DNA of 64,000 bases, taken from NCBI GenBank assembly GCA_963787375.1, contig CAWBCR010000017.1, positions 675,309 to 739,308 of the forward strand, written 5' to 3'. Position 1 is the first letter of the stretch, and every line of letters starts with the position of its first letter. Origin of the DNA: CAWBCR01 sp963787375. GTDB lineage: Bacteria > Chloroflexota > Anaerolineae > Aggregatilineales > UBA3940. The notes beneath the pieces are model-generated. The model did not search any database. It was given only the letters and a program-made list of their open reading frames with translations, and was not told the DNA's origin. This document shows positions 1-8,010 of this stretch, in pieces. The position numbers and the translations under genes were made by a program.

Positions 1-191
1 CACCGAAGTCGGTCAATAATGTGATCAGGGGGCGTGTCGTCATGCCAGCATTGTACCGTGAGGGTCGGATGAGCCGCAACATGCGTGGGCAGCGCCATGC
101 CCTCCCGGCCTGTTGGACAGCGCTTCGCGGGTGTGCGTCGGGGGGACTATCACGCAGGTATTTTCCAGTGGTGTTTTGACCGATGGGCAGT

Positions 192-197
192 TATAAT
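192..197 (+). promoter_or_regulatory. -10 box TATAAT upstream of S1 gene
   Basis: A perfect TATAAT lies 35 bases before the chosen ATG of the S1-domain gene. No good -35 is seen at the usual distance (the hexamer at 169-174 is TGGTGT), so this is a tentative promoter. Confidence 0.4.
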
Positions 198-231
198 AGT
201 CCAGACCCCGCAAAAACTAATAGGAGTCCGC

Positions 232-1992
232 ATGAATAGTGACGACAAGATCCTCGAGGAGCCTGAAGCGACAGTACAGACTGCCGAGGATCGCCAGGAA
301 AATACAGACGCCGGAACCGCTGAGGTGACCAGCCCGGTTGTCGAAGAGGTAGTCGCCGAAAATACTGTCGAAGCCGTGCCGGAGATGGTTGAGGAGCCGG
401 AAGACACGGCATCATCCGTGGAGCCTGTGGACGAGGAGCCAGAAGACTCCGCGCCGCTCGCTGAGCCGACGGATGAGGAGTTGTTCCTGGCGGCGCTCAA
501 TGGCGATCTGCCCACGACCGCCGACGACGATTTCCTGTTCACGCCCCTGACGCGTGGCCAGATTATCAAGGGGACGGTCGCCAGCGTTTCCGACAGTGAG
601 ATCCTTGTCGATATCGGGACGAAGTCCGAGGGGATTATCAGCGGGCGCGAGCGTGAATCGCTGGATTCGGACACCGTCAGCGCGCTGAAGACGGGCGAAG
701 AGGTCTTCGTATACGTCCTAACGCCGGAGGATCGCCACGGCCACACGCAGCTTTCGCTGCGGCGTGCGCTGGAGGAGCAGGATTGGCGCGAGGCCGAAGA
801 GTACATGGAGTCGACCGAGGCTTACCGCAGCAACGTGGCCGGCTTTAACAAAGGTGGCCTGATTGTGCCGTTCGGCAAGGTGCGGGGGTTCGTGCCGGCG
901 TCACAAATCAGCCAGGATCGCCGTCGCCGCAGCATCGGTGCCACGCCCGACGAGCGCTGGGCCGAGATGATTGGCGAAGACATCGTGGTCAAGGTCATCG
1001 AAGTGGACCGCCGCCGCAACCGCCTGATCCTCTCTGAACGGGCTGCCTCACGCGAGCAGCGGGCCGAGCGCCGCGCCGAGCTCCTTGAGTCGTTGGAGGT
1101 TGGGCAGATCCATGTCGGGCGCGTGATCAGTCTGGCCGATTTCGGCGCGTTTGTCGACCTTGGCGGTGCTGACGGCCTCATCCACCTGTCTGAGCTGTCG
1201 TGGAAGCACATCAACCATCCGCAGGAAGTCCTGAATGTGGGCGACGAGGTCGAGGTCGAGATCATCAACATCGACCGCGAGCGTCAGCGCATCGGCCTCA
1301 GCCGCAAGAACTGCCTTGACGACCCGTGGGTCACGCTGTCGGGCAAGTATCACCCCGGCCAATTGGTGCAGGGGACGGTCACCAAGATGACCAAGTTCGG
1401 CGCGTTCGCCCGTCTGGTCGATCACCCTGAAATCGAGGGCCTGATCCACATCAGCGAGCTGTCCGAGCATCGCGTCAAGCACCCGCGCGAGGTGGTCGAA
1501 GAGGGCGAGGTGGTTACGCTGCGCATCCTGCGCATCGAGCCTGATAAGCGCCGCCTGGGCCTCAGCCTGAAGCGGGTCGACTTGGAAGAGTACATGAATG
1601 AGGACTGGCACGACCTGGTCGAGTTGATTGACGAGGAACCGGGTGATGCCGCCGCCGAGCCGGAAATGGCCGAGGTGGTTGAAGTGGAGGCCGAGGAAGC
1701 CGCTGAGCCGGAAATGGTCGAGATGGTTGAAGTGGAGGCCGAGGAAGCCGCTGAACCTGAAATGGCCGAAGTGGTCGAAGTCGAAGTCGAGGAAGCTGCC
1801 GAGCCGGAAATGGTCGAGGTGGTCGAAGTCGAAGTCGAGGAAGCCGCCGAGCCGGAAATGGTCGAGGTGGTTGAAGTCGAAGTCGAGGAAGCCGCCGAGC
1901 CGGAAATGGTCGAGGTGGTCGAAGCTGAAGCCGAGATCGACGAAGACGCCGGGGCTGTAGACGAGGACGAAAGCGCGGAAGCAGCCGAATAA
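232..1992 (+). CDS. S1 RNA-binding domain protein (ribosomal protein S1-like)
   Basis: 586 aa. It carries four S1 (OB-fold RNA-binding) repeats at about residues 107-178, 195-268, 290-358 and 375-447; the last two are the most canonical (FGAFVDL...GLIHLSEL and FGAFARL...GLIHISEL). The family binds mRNA and helps the 30S subunit engage it; bacterial S1 proteins have four to six repeats. The N-terminal 100 residues and the tail from 450 are very acidic. From residue 474 the tail is six near-identical 16-residue repeats (AAEPEMVEVVEVEVEE type). The start at 232 is chosen because TAGGAG precedes it; the frame stays open upstream to 85 but without a ribosome site. It is a single gene followed by a terminator. 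The function is inferred from domains only. Confidence 0.9.
   Translation: MNSDDKILEEPEATVQTAEDRQENTDAGTAEVTSPVVEEVVAENTVEAVPEMVEEPEDTASSVEPVDEEPEDSAPLAEPTDEELFLAALNGDLPTTADDDFLFTPLTRGQIIKGTVASVSDSEILVDIGTKSEGIISGRERESLDSDTVSALKTGEEVFVYVLTPEDRHGHTQLSLRRALEEQDWREAEEYMESTEAYRSNVAGFNKGGLIVPFGKVRGFVPASQISQDRRRRSIGATPDERWAEMIGEDIVVKVIEVDRRRNRLILSERAASREQRAERRAELLESLEVGQIHVGRVISLADFGAFVDLGGADGLIHLSELSWKHINHPQEVLNVGDEVEVEIINIDRERQRIGLSRKNCLDDPWVTLSGKYHPGQLVQGTVTKMTKFGAFARLVDHPEIEGLIHISELSEHRVKHPREVVEEGEVVTLRILRIEPDKRRLGLSLKRVDLEEYMNEDWHDLVELIDEEPGDAAAEPEMAEVVEVEAEEAAEPEMVEMVEVEAEEAAEPEMAEVVEVEVEEAAEPEMVEVVEVEVEEAAEPEMVEVVEVEVEEAAEPEMVEVVEAEAEIDEDAGAVDEDESAEAAE
1651..1938 (+). repeat. Six 48-bp tandem repeats inside the S1 gene
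   Basis: The codons for the acidic tail form six 48-bp units starting GCCGCCGAGCCGGAAATG (third to sixth units vary at wobble positions). They encode AAEPEM[A/V]E[V/M]VEVE[A/V]EE. The array is in frame, so changes in copy number would lengthen or shorten the tail without breaking the gene. Confidence 0.9.
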
Positions 1993-2014
1993 GCTGCGCC
2001 TGATCTGGAACCTG

Positions 2015-2046
2015 AGAGCCGGCGGGGCCCCCTGCCGGCTCTTTTT
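2015..2046 (+). terminator. Rho-independent terminator of S1 gene
   Basis: A 9-bp stem AGAGCCGGC/GCCGGCTCT (2015-2023 with 2034-2042) is followed directly by a T run, 23 bases after the S1 stop codon. Confidence 0.85.
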
Positions 2047-2069
2047 AATCGGCTGCATGCCACAGAAAC

Positions 2070-2098
2070 AAACAGGCCGCCTATCAGGCGGCCTGTTT
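2070..2098. terminator. Hairpin between convergent genes
   Basis: A perfect 12-bp stem AAACAGGCCGCC/GGCGGCCTGTTT with a 5-base loop lies between the S1 gene and the convergent DUF35 gene. T-rich flanks are short on both sides, so it may act as a bidirectional terminator, mainly for the minus-strand mevalonate operon. Confidence 0.6.
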
Positions 2099-2123
2099 GT
2101 CGTAGAGGGTGGCAGGCTGTCTG

Positions 2124-2525
2124 CTACGCATCGGGGATCAACCTTGGACGGAACTTGTATCCGTACACGATCACCCCGGCATCGCCATCGGTCCGCAGCT
2201 TGCGTGTGACCATCTCGACGCGCATGCCGATCTCCGGCTCGGCGTCCAGGTCGGTAAGCTGCGCGGTGAGCATCGGCCCCTCGTCGAGCTTGATCAGCGC
2301 GACGATGTACGGCTTCTGCTCTTCAAACCCTTCGGGGGCGTCGAGGACGGTGGTGTAGCTGAACACCGTCCCGGTCCCGGCGAAGGTAAACGCTTCCTGG
2401 GCGGGCTTGGCGCACACCGGGCACGCGTCTCGCGGTGGGAAGATGGCCGCACCACAGTGCGGGCACACCTCGCCGGTGAGCCGGTAGCGCTGTCCTGAAA
2501 GCCGCCAGTTCTGCGAAATATTCAT
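2124..2525 (-). CDS. DUF35 Zn-ribbon/OB-fold protein (thiolase-HMGCS partner)
   Basis: 133 aa. The N-terminal rubredoxin-like zinc ribbon has CPHCG...CPVC (residues about 21-39), followed by an OB-fold (VFSYTTVLDAPEGF...PYIVALIKLDEGP). This is the full DUF35 layout. In archaea, DUF35 proteins bridge acetoacetyl-CoA thiolase and HMG-CoA synthase and let the intermediate pass between them. The gene is the last of a minus-strand set that also holds a thiolase and an HMG-CoA synthase, so the same scaffold role is likely. It starts 13 bases after the stop of a second, shorter DUF35 gene. Confidence 0.85.
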   Translation of the reverse strand: MNISQNWRLSGQRYRLTGEVCPHCGAAIFPPRDACPVCAKPAQEAFTFAGTGTVFSYTTVLDAPEGFEEQKPYIVALIKLDEGPMLTAQLTDLDAEPEIGMRVEMVTRKLRTDGDAGVIVYGYKFRPRLIPDA

Positions 2526-2538
2526 AGCTGCCTGCGGC

Positions 2539-2739
2539 CTACTTGTGCGACGGCTCTAGGCTTTGAGCCACATCGCGCTGGGCGCGCCTGCTGCCGAACG
2601 CGTAGCCCGCCGTAACGGGCTCGTGGCACGCGTCGCAGATCGGGCGCGGGGTGAAAAACGTCTTGCCGCAGTTTGAGCACACCGTGCCCACCAGCGCATA
2701 GCGCTGTTCTTTCATCCGCCAATGCCGTGGAATATCCAT
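2539..2739 (-). CDS. Short DUF35-like protein, zinc ribbon only
   Basis: 66 aa. The first 45 residues align with the neighbouring DUF35 protein (both have W-R at residue 7-8, Q-R-Y, then CxxCG...CxxC; here CSNCG and CDAC). The OB-fold is missing and the last 20 residues are unrelated. It could be a natural ribbon-only paralogue or a truncated duplicate. The ATG at 2739 has the purine-rich GAGGAGAGGG about 12 bases upstream. It is immediately upstream of, and probably co-transcribed with, the full-length DUF35 gene. Confidence 0.7.
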   Translation of the reverse strand: MDIPRHWRMKEQRYALVGTVCSNCGKTFFTPRPICDACHEPVTAGYAFGSRRAQRDVAQSLEPSHK

Positions 2740-2832
2740 ACCAGAAAATCCCTCTCCTCATTACATATTGGTTTGCCGGGTTTCGTGCAGCTCCCGCGCA
2801 CTACTTATTGGTACGTATTATCGCCGGTTCTG

Positions 2833-2847
2833 GCTCTCAGAAGCTAC
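2833..2847. promoter_or_regulatory. 15-bp shared element, copy 1
   Basis: GCTCTCAGAAGCTAC occurs here, about 95 bases upstream of the short DUF35 gene. An identical copy at 7219-7233 lies about 75 bases upstream of HMG-CoA reductase. Both are in front of minus-strand genes of the same pathway, so it is a candidate operator. The surrounding 2740-2895 gap otherwise holds only a GATAAT-like -10. Confidence 0.4.
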
Positions 2848-2895
2848 CAGTCATGCTGTCAAAACCTATCAGATACCGATCCGCGCCGTGCGGCG

Positions 2896-4071
2896 TCACT
2901 CCGCTACCTCGAAAATGTGGGTGATTGCCGTCCCGCCCATCCCGCCAAGGTTCTGCGCCATGCCGATCTTCGCACCGGGCACCTGGTTGTCGCCTGCCTG
3001 CCCGCGCAGTTGCAGCGTGACCTCAGCCGCCTGGTAGACGCCGGTCGCGCCGCCCGTGTGGCCGCGCGCTTTGAGCCCGCCAAACGTCGACACGGGGATG
3101 CGCCCCTTCAGACCAATGCCCGCCTCGTCGGCCAGCCCGACGCCTTCCCCGCGCGCGGCGAAGCCGCACGCTTCCAGCGTCAGCGCTGCGAGGATGGTGA
3201 ACGCGTCGTGCAGCTCAAACACGTCGACGTCAGCCGGGGTGACCTCGGCCTGATCGTAGGCGCGGCCAGCCGAAACGTTGGCCGCGCTGAGCGCCAGCGG
3301 GTCGGGCCGGTCGTGCACCGACAGCGTATCGGTAGCCACCGACGACGCACTGACCCGCACCGGGCGCGGGACCATGTCTTTGGCCCGCTCCGCGCTGGTC
3401 AGGATCAGCGCCGCCGCGCCGTCGCCCTCCGGAGCCGCATCGAACAGCCCGACTGGTGTCGCTACCGGCGGTGCAGCCTCGAACGCGCCGGGCCGCAGCC
3501 GGTTGCGATACATGGCGTTGGCGTTCAATGACCCGTTAAAGTGCGCGTTGATGCTGAACCCGGCGAACTGCCCCAGTTCCACGCCGTACTCATGCATGTA
3601 GCGCCGCATCAGCAGCGCCGCCAGCGCGGTCGGCGTCGCGCCCTGTGCGCCCTCGTAATCGGCATCCAGCGTCGTCGCGATGGCCGCCAGCCGCGCGCTG
3701 CCCACCACGTCGGTGAACTTCTCGACACCCAGCACCATCGCCGTCTCGACCGCGCCGCTGCCCACCGCCAGGTAAGCCGCCCGCAGCGCCGCTCCGCCGG
3801 AGGCGTCGGCGGCTTCCACGCGCAGCCCCTCGATGCCCCGCATGCCCACAAAGTCGGCGATCAGCGCGCCCAGGTGCTCCTGGTGCGAAAGCTGCCCGCC
3901 CAGCATGTTGCCCACGTACAGCGCGTCGACACCCGCCAGGCCGCCCGCGTCCTGCAGCGCAGCCTGCGTAGCCGTGTAGGCCAGGTGCCGCAGCGATGTC
4001 TCCCAGTGTTCGGCGACGGGCGTCTGCCCCACGCCGATGATGCTTACGTCTCTCAACGATTTACCTCTCAT
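2896..4071 (-). CDS. Thiolase (archaeal/SCPx-type acetyl-CoA acetyltransferase)
   Basis: 391 aa. The thiolase fold is clear: N-terminal VSIIGVGQTPV, GGAALRAAYLAVGSGAVETAMVLGVEKFTDV, the C-terminal ELHDAFTILAALTLEACGF and NLGGMGGTAITHIF. It should condense two acetyl-CoA to acetoacetyl-CoA, the first step of the mevalonate pathway. Where thiolases of this class usually have the nucleophilic Cys (EAACASG) this sequence reads EAADASG, an Asp codon GAC. The second conserved Cys near the C-terminus (CxGxG) is also absent. Either this subfamily uses another arrangement or the enzyme is altered. The gene abuts the 227-aa gene upstream (stop at 4072, start at 4071), which implies translational coupling. 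Confidence 0.85.
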   Translation of the reverse strand: MRGKSLRDVSIIGVGQTPVAEHWETSLRHLAYTATQAALQDAGGLAGVDALYVGNMLGGQLSHQEHLGALIADFVGMRGIEGLRVEAADASGGAALRAAYLAVGSGAVETAMVLGVEKFTDVVGSARLAAIATTLDADYEGAQGATPTALAALLMRRYMHEYGVELGQFAGFSINAHFNGSLNANAMYRNRLRPGAFEAAPPVATPVGLFDAAPEGDGAAALILTSAERAKDMVPRPVRVSASSVATDTLSVHDRPDPLALSAANVSAGRAYDQAEVTPADVDVFELHDAFTILAALTLEACGFAARGEGVGLADEAGIGLKGRIPVSTFGGLKARGHTGGATGVYQAAEVTLQLRGQAGDNQVPGAKIGMAQNLGGMGGTAITHIFEVAE

Positions 4072-4755
4072 CTATTGCACGCACCCGCCTCTCGCGCTCA
4101 GCGCGTAATCACGCAGCTCTGGCGCGATCTGCGGATGGGAGGCCAGGAACGCGTCCACAATCTGTTCTACGTCATCCGGATAGCGTGCGTGCCAGTGGCC
4201 CAGCCCGTGCAGCGCGCCTTCGCGGCAGGCCGCCAATTCCAGGTCGAGCGTCCGGCGCATCACGTCCAGCATGACCGGGTCGAGCTGCCTGTGATCAGGG
4301 TCGTCGGGGTTGCCCAGGTACGGGAGGATGTCCCACCACATATAGCACGGCATGTTGATCGGGCTGACGTCTGCCGGGGTTGTCCAGTCGAGATGCGACA
4401 GGTGCGGCGTGCACTTCACCGCGAACAGCTTTTCGTACAGGTCAAACATCGCGCCGGCGCACACCTTGCGCAGCGACAGCGACACGTTGGGGTCCGACAG
4501 CAGGATCATGAAATCCGACCCGCCATTGCTGGCCACGTGCCACAGCGCCTGCCCGATCTCTTCATCAAAGTAGTACGGCTCGAAGGCGGCCAGCGGGTCC
4601 TTAAACAGCCGGATCAGGTACTCCAGCGTCAGGTCAGGCACCGTCTGGTAATCCCATCGGTCGCCGTCAACAACCACCTGGTAGAACTGTTTGGCCGCCA
4701 GCACGATGTGGTCCACCCAGTCCTCGAACGACAGTTCTGTCAGTCGCCTGCCCAT
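4072..4755 (-). CDS. Conserved hypothetical protein in mevalonate operon
   Basis: 227 aa, not recognised. It is soluble and acidic, with aromatic-rich stretches (MPCYMWWDILPYL) and a helical C-terminal part ending ACREGALHGLGHWH...GGCVQ, which has Cys and His residues that might bind a metal. It lies between HMG-CoA synthase (stop 4761, 5 bases away) and thiolase (start 4071, no gap), so it is translated as part of the mevalonate operon. It may belong to the enzyme complex or be an unrelated passenger. No catalytic motif could be assigned. Confidence 0.7.
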   Translation of the reverse strand: MGRRLTELSFEDWVDHIVLAAKQFYQVVVDGDRWDYQTVPDLTLEYLIRLFKDPLAAFEPYYFDEEIGQALWHVASNGGSDFMILLSDPNVSLSLRKVCAGAMFDLYEKLFAVKCTPHLSHLDWTTPADVSPINMPCYMWWDILPYLGNPDDPDHRQLDPVMLDVMRRTLDLELAACREGALHGLGHWHARYPDDVEQIVDAFLASHPQIAPELRDYALSARGGCVQ

Positions 4756-4760
4756 CGTGC

Positions 4761-5843
4761 CTACTTGGTCAGCAGCTTGCCGCGATAGCGCGAGTACGTC
4801 GCGTAGTCGATCTCGGTGCGCCGGGCGATGTAGTCCTCGGTCTTCGGCGCGCGGCCCTGCCGCTCGGCGATCAGGTCGGTCGTGCGCAGCGCGATTGCGT
4901 CCGAGCCCGCCCCCGACCCGTACGACACCATCAGGATGCGGCTGCCCGGCATGGCGATATCCAGCACGGCACTCAGGCCCAGCAGCGCCGAGCCCGCGTA
5001 CACGTTGCCCACGCGCTCGGCCAGCAGCCCGGCCTTGATCTGCTCGTCCTTGAAGCCCAGCATTTTGGCCGCGCGTTGCGGGAACTTGGCATTGGGCTGG
5101 TGGAAAATCGCGTAGTCAAAGTCGCCCGGCTGCGCGCCGATCTCCTCCAGCATGGCCTGCGCCGCCGCGAGCGTGTGGCGGAAATAGGCCGGCTCCCCGG
5201 TGAAGCGGTCCCCGTGCGAGGGGTAGGTCTCATGTGCGCGCCGCCAGAAGTCGGGCGTGTCGGTCACGTACGAGTAGGTCGCCTCGAACACGGCCAGGCT
5301 GTCCTCGGCGGGGCCCAGCAGGTAGGCCGCGCCGCCGGCAGCGGCGGTGTATTCCAGCGCGTCGCCGGGCCGGCCCTGCGCGGTGTCCATGCCGATAGCC
5401 AGCGCGTAGTTCGCCATGCCGCTGCCCACAAAGCCGATGCAGGCCTGCATCGCCTCGCTGCCCGCCTTGCAGGCGAACTCCCAGTCGGCGGCCAGTGTGT
5501 TAGGCACCGCGCCGATGGCCTCGGCCACGATGGTCGAGGTCGGCTTGACGGCGTACGGGTGCGATTCGCTGCCCACCCACACCGCGCGGATCTGTGTCGG
5601 GTCGATCTGCGCGCGGGCCAGCGCGTTGCGCGCCGCCTCGATGGACATCGTCACCACGTCCTCGTCCAGCCCCGGCACCGACTTCTCGTCGATGGGCGTG
5701 CCGCCCATGCCGCCGGTCCAGATGCGGGATACTTCCTCGGCAGGCAGCCGGTAGCGGGGCAGGTACGCCCCGTAGCCCGCAATGCCGACTTCACGTGAGG
5801 GCTTCAGCAGCCTGCCGCCCGGTGTGTTTCCATTCAACCCCAT
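4761..5843 (-). CDS. Hydroxymethylglutaryl-CoA synthase, archaeal type
   Basis: 360 aa. The fold is ketoacyl-synthase III-like: VGIAGYGAYLPRYRL at the start, the nucleophile in WEFACKAGSEAMQ (Cys about residue 125), AAGGAAYLLG in the middle and SYGSGAGSDAIALR at the end. It condenses acetoacetyl-CoA with acetyl-CoA to HMG-CoA. The EFACKAG motif and length are those of archaeal enzymes rather than the eukaryote/Gram-positive mvaS type. About 18 residues precede the normal N-terminus; no better start is visible. It sits directly downstream of HMG-CoA reductase and upstream of thiolase. Confidence 0.92.
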   Translation of the reverse strand: MGLNGNTPGGRLLKPSREVGIAGYGAYLPRYRLPAEEVSRIWTGGMGGTPIDEKSVPGLDEDVVTMSIEAARNALARAQIDPTQIRAVWVGSESHPYAVKPTSTIVAEAIGAVPNTLAADWEFACKAGSEAMQACIGFVGSGMANYALAIGMDTAQGRPGDALEYTAAAGGAAYLLGPAEDSLAVFEATYSYVTDTPDFWRRAHETYPSHGDRFTGEPAYFRHTLAAAQAMLEEIGAQPGDFDYAIFHQPNAKFPQRAAKMLGFKDEQIKAGLLAERVGNVYAGSALLGLSAVLDIAMPGSRILMVSYGSGAGSDAIALRTTDLIAERQGRAPKTEDYIARRTEIDYATYSRYRGKLLTK

Positions 5844-5873
5844 GTCTTTGCGTCTCCTTGAATTGCCCTGCGC

Positions 5874-7145
5874 TCAGGCGTCGAGCAGGCTCTGGGCGTA
5901 GGCCAGCGTGATCTGCCCATCGGCCAGCATGCGCTGCACGATGCGCTCCACTGCGTCGCCGGTTGCCCCGGCGCTGATCGCGATCTGCCGGGCGTGCAGC
6001 GCCATATGACCCTTCTGAATGCCTTCTGTCGCCAGCGCGCGCAGCGCGGCCAGGTTCTGCGCCAGCCCCACGGCGGCGATGACCTCGGCCAGCTCGCGGG
6101 CGCTGTGGACGTCGAGGATCTTCAGTGCGACCTGTGCCAGCGGGTGGGCGTGCGTCGTGCCGCCCACAATCCCGACCGCCATCGGCAGCTCGATAGCTCC
6201 ATTTAAGTTGCCGTCCGCGTCCTCGCCCCACGTCGTCAGCGACGTGTAGCGCCCGGATCGGGCGGCGTAGGCGTGCGCCCCGGCTTCGATGGCCCGCCAG
6301 TCATTGCCGGTGGCGATCACCACCGGGTCGATGCCGTTCATCACGCCCTTGTTGTGTGTCGCCGCGCGGTACGGGTCGGCGGCGGCGAAGGCCCACGCCT
6401 CGACGATGCCGTGCACCACGTCCGCCCCGGCGTACTCGCCGAACGCCAGCGCGTCGGCGGCGATGCGGCACTCGGCGCGGGCCGTGCGCCGGTCGGCCAG
6501 GTTCGACAGGATGCGCAGCCCCGCCCGCCCGCCGCTGATCTGCTCCAGCGGCTCGGCTAGGTCCTCGCAGGCCGTGTTGACCATGTTCGCGCCCATCGCG
6601 TCGCGGCAGTCGAAGATCAGGTGCACGATCAACATGGGGCCGGCTGGCGTATCGGGCAGCGGGCGCACCACGATGTCGCGTGGGCCGCCGCCCAGGTCGA
6701 CGACCACCTTGTCGCAGCACGCGGCGCGCGCCAGCAGTTCGTCTTTGTGCGCCAGGATGGCGTCCGCCGCCGCGTCGAGGTCGCCAATGTCGAGCAGTTG
6801 GATCTGCCCGATCATCTCCGGCTCGCTGCTCGTGGTGCGGAAGCCGCCCCCGGCGCGCGCCAGCTTGGCCATGAAGCTCGCCCCGGCCACCACCGACGGC
6901 TCCTCGATGACCATCGGCACCAGCACGTCGCGCCCGTTGACCTGGAAGTTCGCCGCGATGCCCAGTGGCAGCCCGTACACGCCGGCCACGTTCTCGATCA
7001 GCTTGTCGGCCAGCTCCGGGCTGAGGCCGCCCGACGCCAGCGCCGCCAGATCCACGGCGGTCAGGCTGGCGCGCTCGGCCAGCATCGCGGCCCGCTCATC
7101 GACGGGCAGCTTGTAAAATCCGGGCAAACGCGAGTTCTCGGTCAT
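5874..7145 (-). CDS. Hydroxymethylglutaryl-CoA reductase, class II (degradative-type)
   Basis: 423 aa from the ATG at 7145, chosen because AAAGGG stands just upstream; a TTG at 7166 would add seven residues. It reduces HMG-CoA to mevalonate (or runs in reverse in catabolic species). Class II catalytic residues are visible: Glu in MVIEEPSVVAG (about 81), Lys in HNKGVMNGID, Asp in TGNDWRAIE and His in GHMALHARQIA. No membrane segments are present. It is first in the minus-strand operon with HMG-CoA synthase and thiolase, so a biosynthetic isoprenoid role is likely. The downstream pathway (mevalonate kinase onward) is not in the window. Confidence 0.92.
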   Translation of the reverse strand: MTENSRLPGFYKLPVDERAAMLAERASLTAVDLAALASGGLSPELADKLIENVAGVYGLPLGIAANFQVNGRDVLVPMVIEEPSVVAGASFMAKLARAGGGFRTTSSEPEMIGQIQLLDIGDLDAAADAILAHKDELLARAACCDKVVVDLGGGPRDIVVRPLPDTPAGPMLIVHLIFDCRDAMGANMVNTACEDLAEPLEQISGGRAGLRILSNLADRRTARAECRIAADALAFGEYAGADVVHGIVEAWAFAAADPYRAATHNKGVMNGIDPVVIATGNDWRAIEAGAHAYAARSGRYTSLTTWGEDADGNLNGAIELPMAVGIVGGTTHAHPLAQVALKILDVHSARELAEVIAAVGLAQNLAALRALATEGIQKGHMALHARQIAISAGATGDAVERIVQRMLADGQITLAYAQSLLDA

Positions 7146-7166
7146 GATCCCTTTACACCTAAACAA

Positions 7167-7188
7167 ATGCCCACAATCGTGTGGGCAT
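7167..7188 (-). terminator. Hairpin before HMG-CoA reductase
   Basis: ATGCCCACA/TGTGGGCAT forms a perfect 9-bp stem with a 4-base loop; read on the minus strand it is followed by TTTGTTT. It can end transcripts of the upstream DUF4760-like gene. A weak TTGATA-N15-TATGAT (7216 to 7190, minus strand) just before it could start the mevalonate operon, in which case the hairpin is also in its leader. Confidence 0.5.
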
Positions 7189-7218
7189 CATCATACTAAT
7201 AGCGATTGTCTATCAAAA

Positions 7219-7233
7219 GCTCTCAGAAGCTAC
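7219..7233. promoter_or_regulatory. 15-bp shared element, copy 2
   Basis: Identical to 2833-2847 (GCTCTCAGAAGCTAC). On the minus strand it reads with AGCT at both ends of a near palindrome. It lies upstream of HMG-CoA reductase, just before the candidate promoter. Confidence 0.4.
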
Positions 7234-7252
7234 TGCCTTGCTTTTAAATCCC

Positions 7253-7918
7253 CTATAGCGCGTTATTGAGCCACGTGATCTCGGCGTCCGGCACGTGGCC
7301 CGTACGCCACGCCTGGCAGCGCTCGGCCAGATAGCGGGCCGCTTCGTAATAGTCGGGCTCCTTCCGACGGCGAACCTCGTAGTCGACGTATGGTCCCAGC
7401 CTAGCCCACACTTTGACCACGAACGGGCTGACCCACTTGATGATGGCCTCGCTGGAGATCAGGTCTTCCTGCAGCATGAACCCCAGCCGGTCGAAGGAGT
7501 TGAGCACCAGCTTGACATAGCGCCGTCCCTCGTCGCTGAGCGAGTCGACACCCTTCTCAGGATCGTCAGGGAGACGCTGGTAAATCCAGCGGCGGGCGTC
7601 GATGTTCTCGTCCGACATCATCTGCTCGAAGATGGTGTTATAGGCTTCCAGGTTGCTGGCGGCGATCTCCCGTTCGCGGCTGTCGTTGGCCTCGACAAGC
7701 TGGGCCAGCGCCACGACGCCGCCGCCGATGATGGTCGCCAGCGTGGCGGCGGTCGAGAGCAATTCCAGCGCGGGCCAGAAGTCCGCGCTGACACCCACCA
7801 GGTGCAGCGCCGCCCACCCGGCGGCGAACAGGGCGGTCCACACCACGAGGAATCCGAGGCCAATCAGCCCGGCAATGCCGACAATCCGTCCCGGCGACAG
7901 GTCTTCAAGGCGGCGCAT
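7253..7918 (-). CDS. DUF4760-like membrane protein
   Basis: 221 aa. Two transmembrane helices lie near the N-terminus (about residues 13-40 and 50-72), then a cytosolic helical domain with EREIAASNLEAYNTIFEQMMSD and RYVKLVLNSFDRLGFMLQEDLI. This pattern is typical of the DUF4760 group, whose function is unknown. It is a lone gene, separated from the deacetylase gene by about 90 bases. GGAGAGAG stands before the ATG. The assignment to DUF4760 is by recall of the pattern, not a search. Confidence 0.6.
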   Translation of the reverse strand: MRRLEDLSPGRIVGIAGLIGLGFLVVWTALFAAGWAALHLVGVSADFWPALELLSTAATLATIIGGGVVALAQLVEANDSREREIAASNLEAYNTIFEQMMSDENIDARRWIYQRLPDDPEKGVDSLSDEGRRYVKLVLNSFDRLGFMLQEDLISSEAIIKWVSPFVVKVWARLGPYVDYEVRRRKEPDYYEAARYLAERCQAWRTGHVPDAEITWLNNAL

Positions 7919-8010
7919 AGCTCTCTCCTTCGCTTGCGTGTGGCGGGTCAGACCTTATTGTACACGTTTCTGCGCTGGGCGTTTCACCGAGAAGGCTTTC
8001 GGTTGAACAC

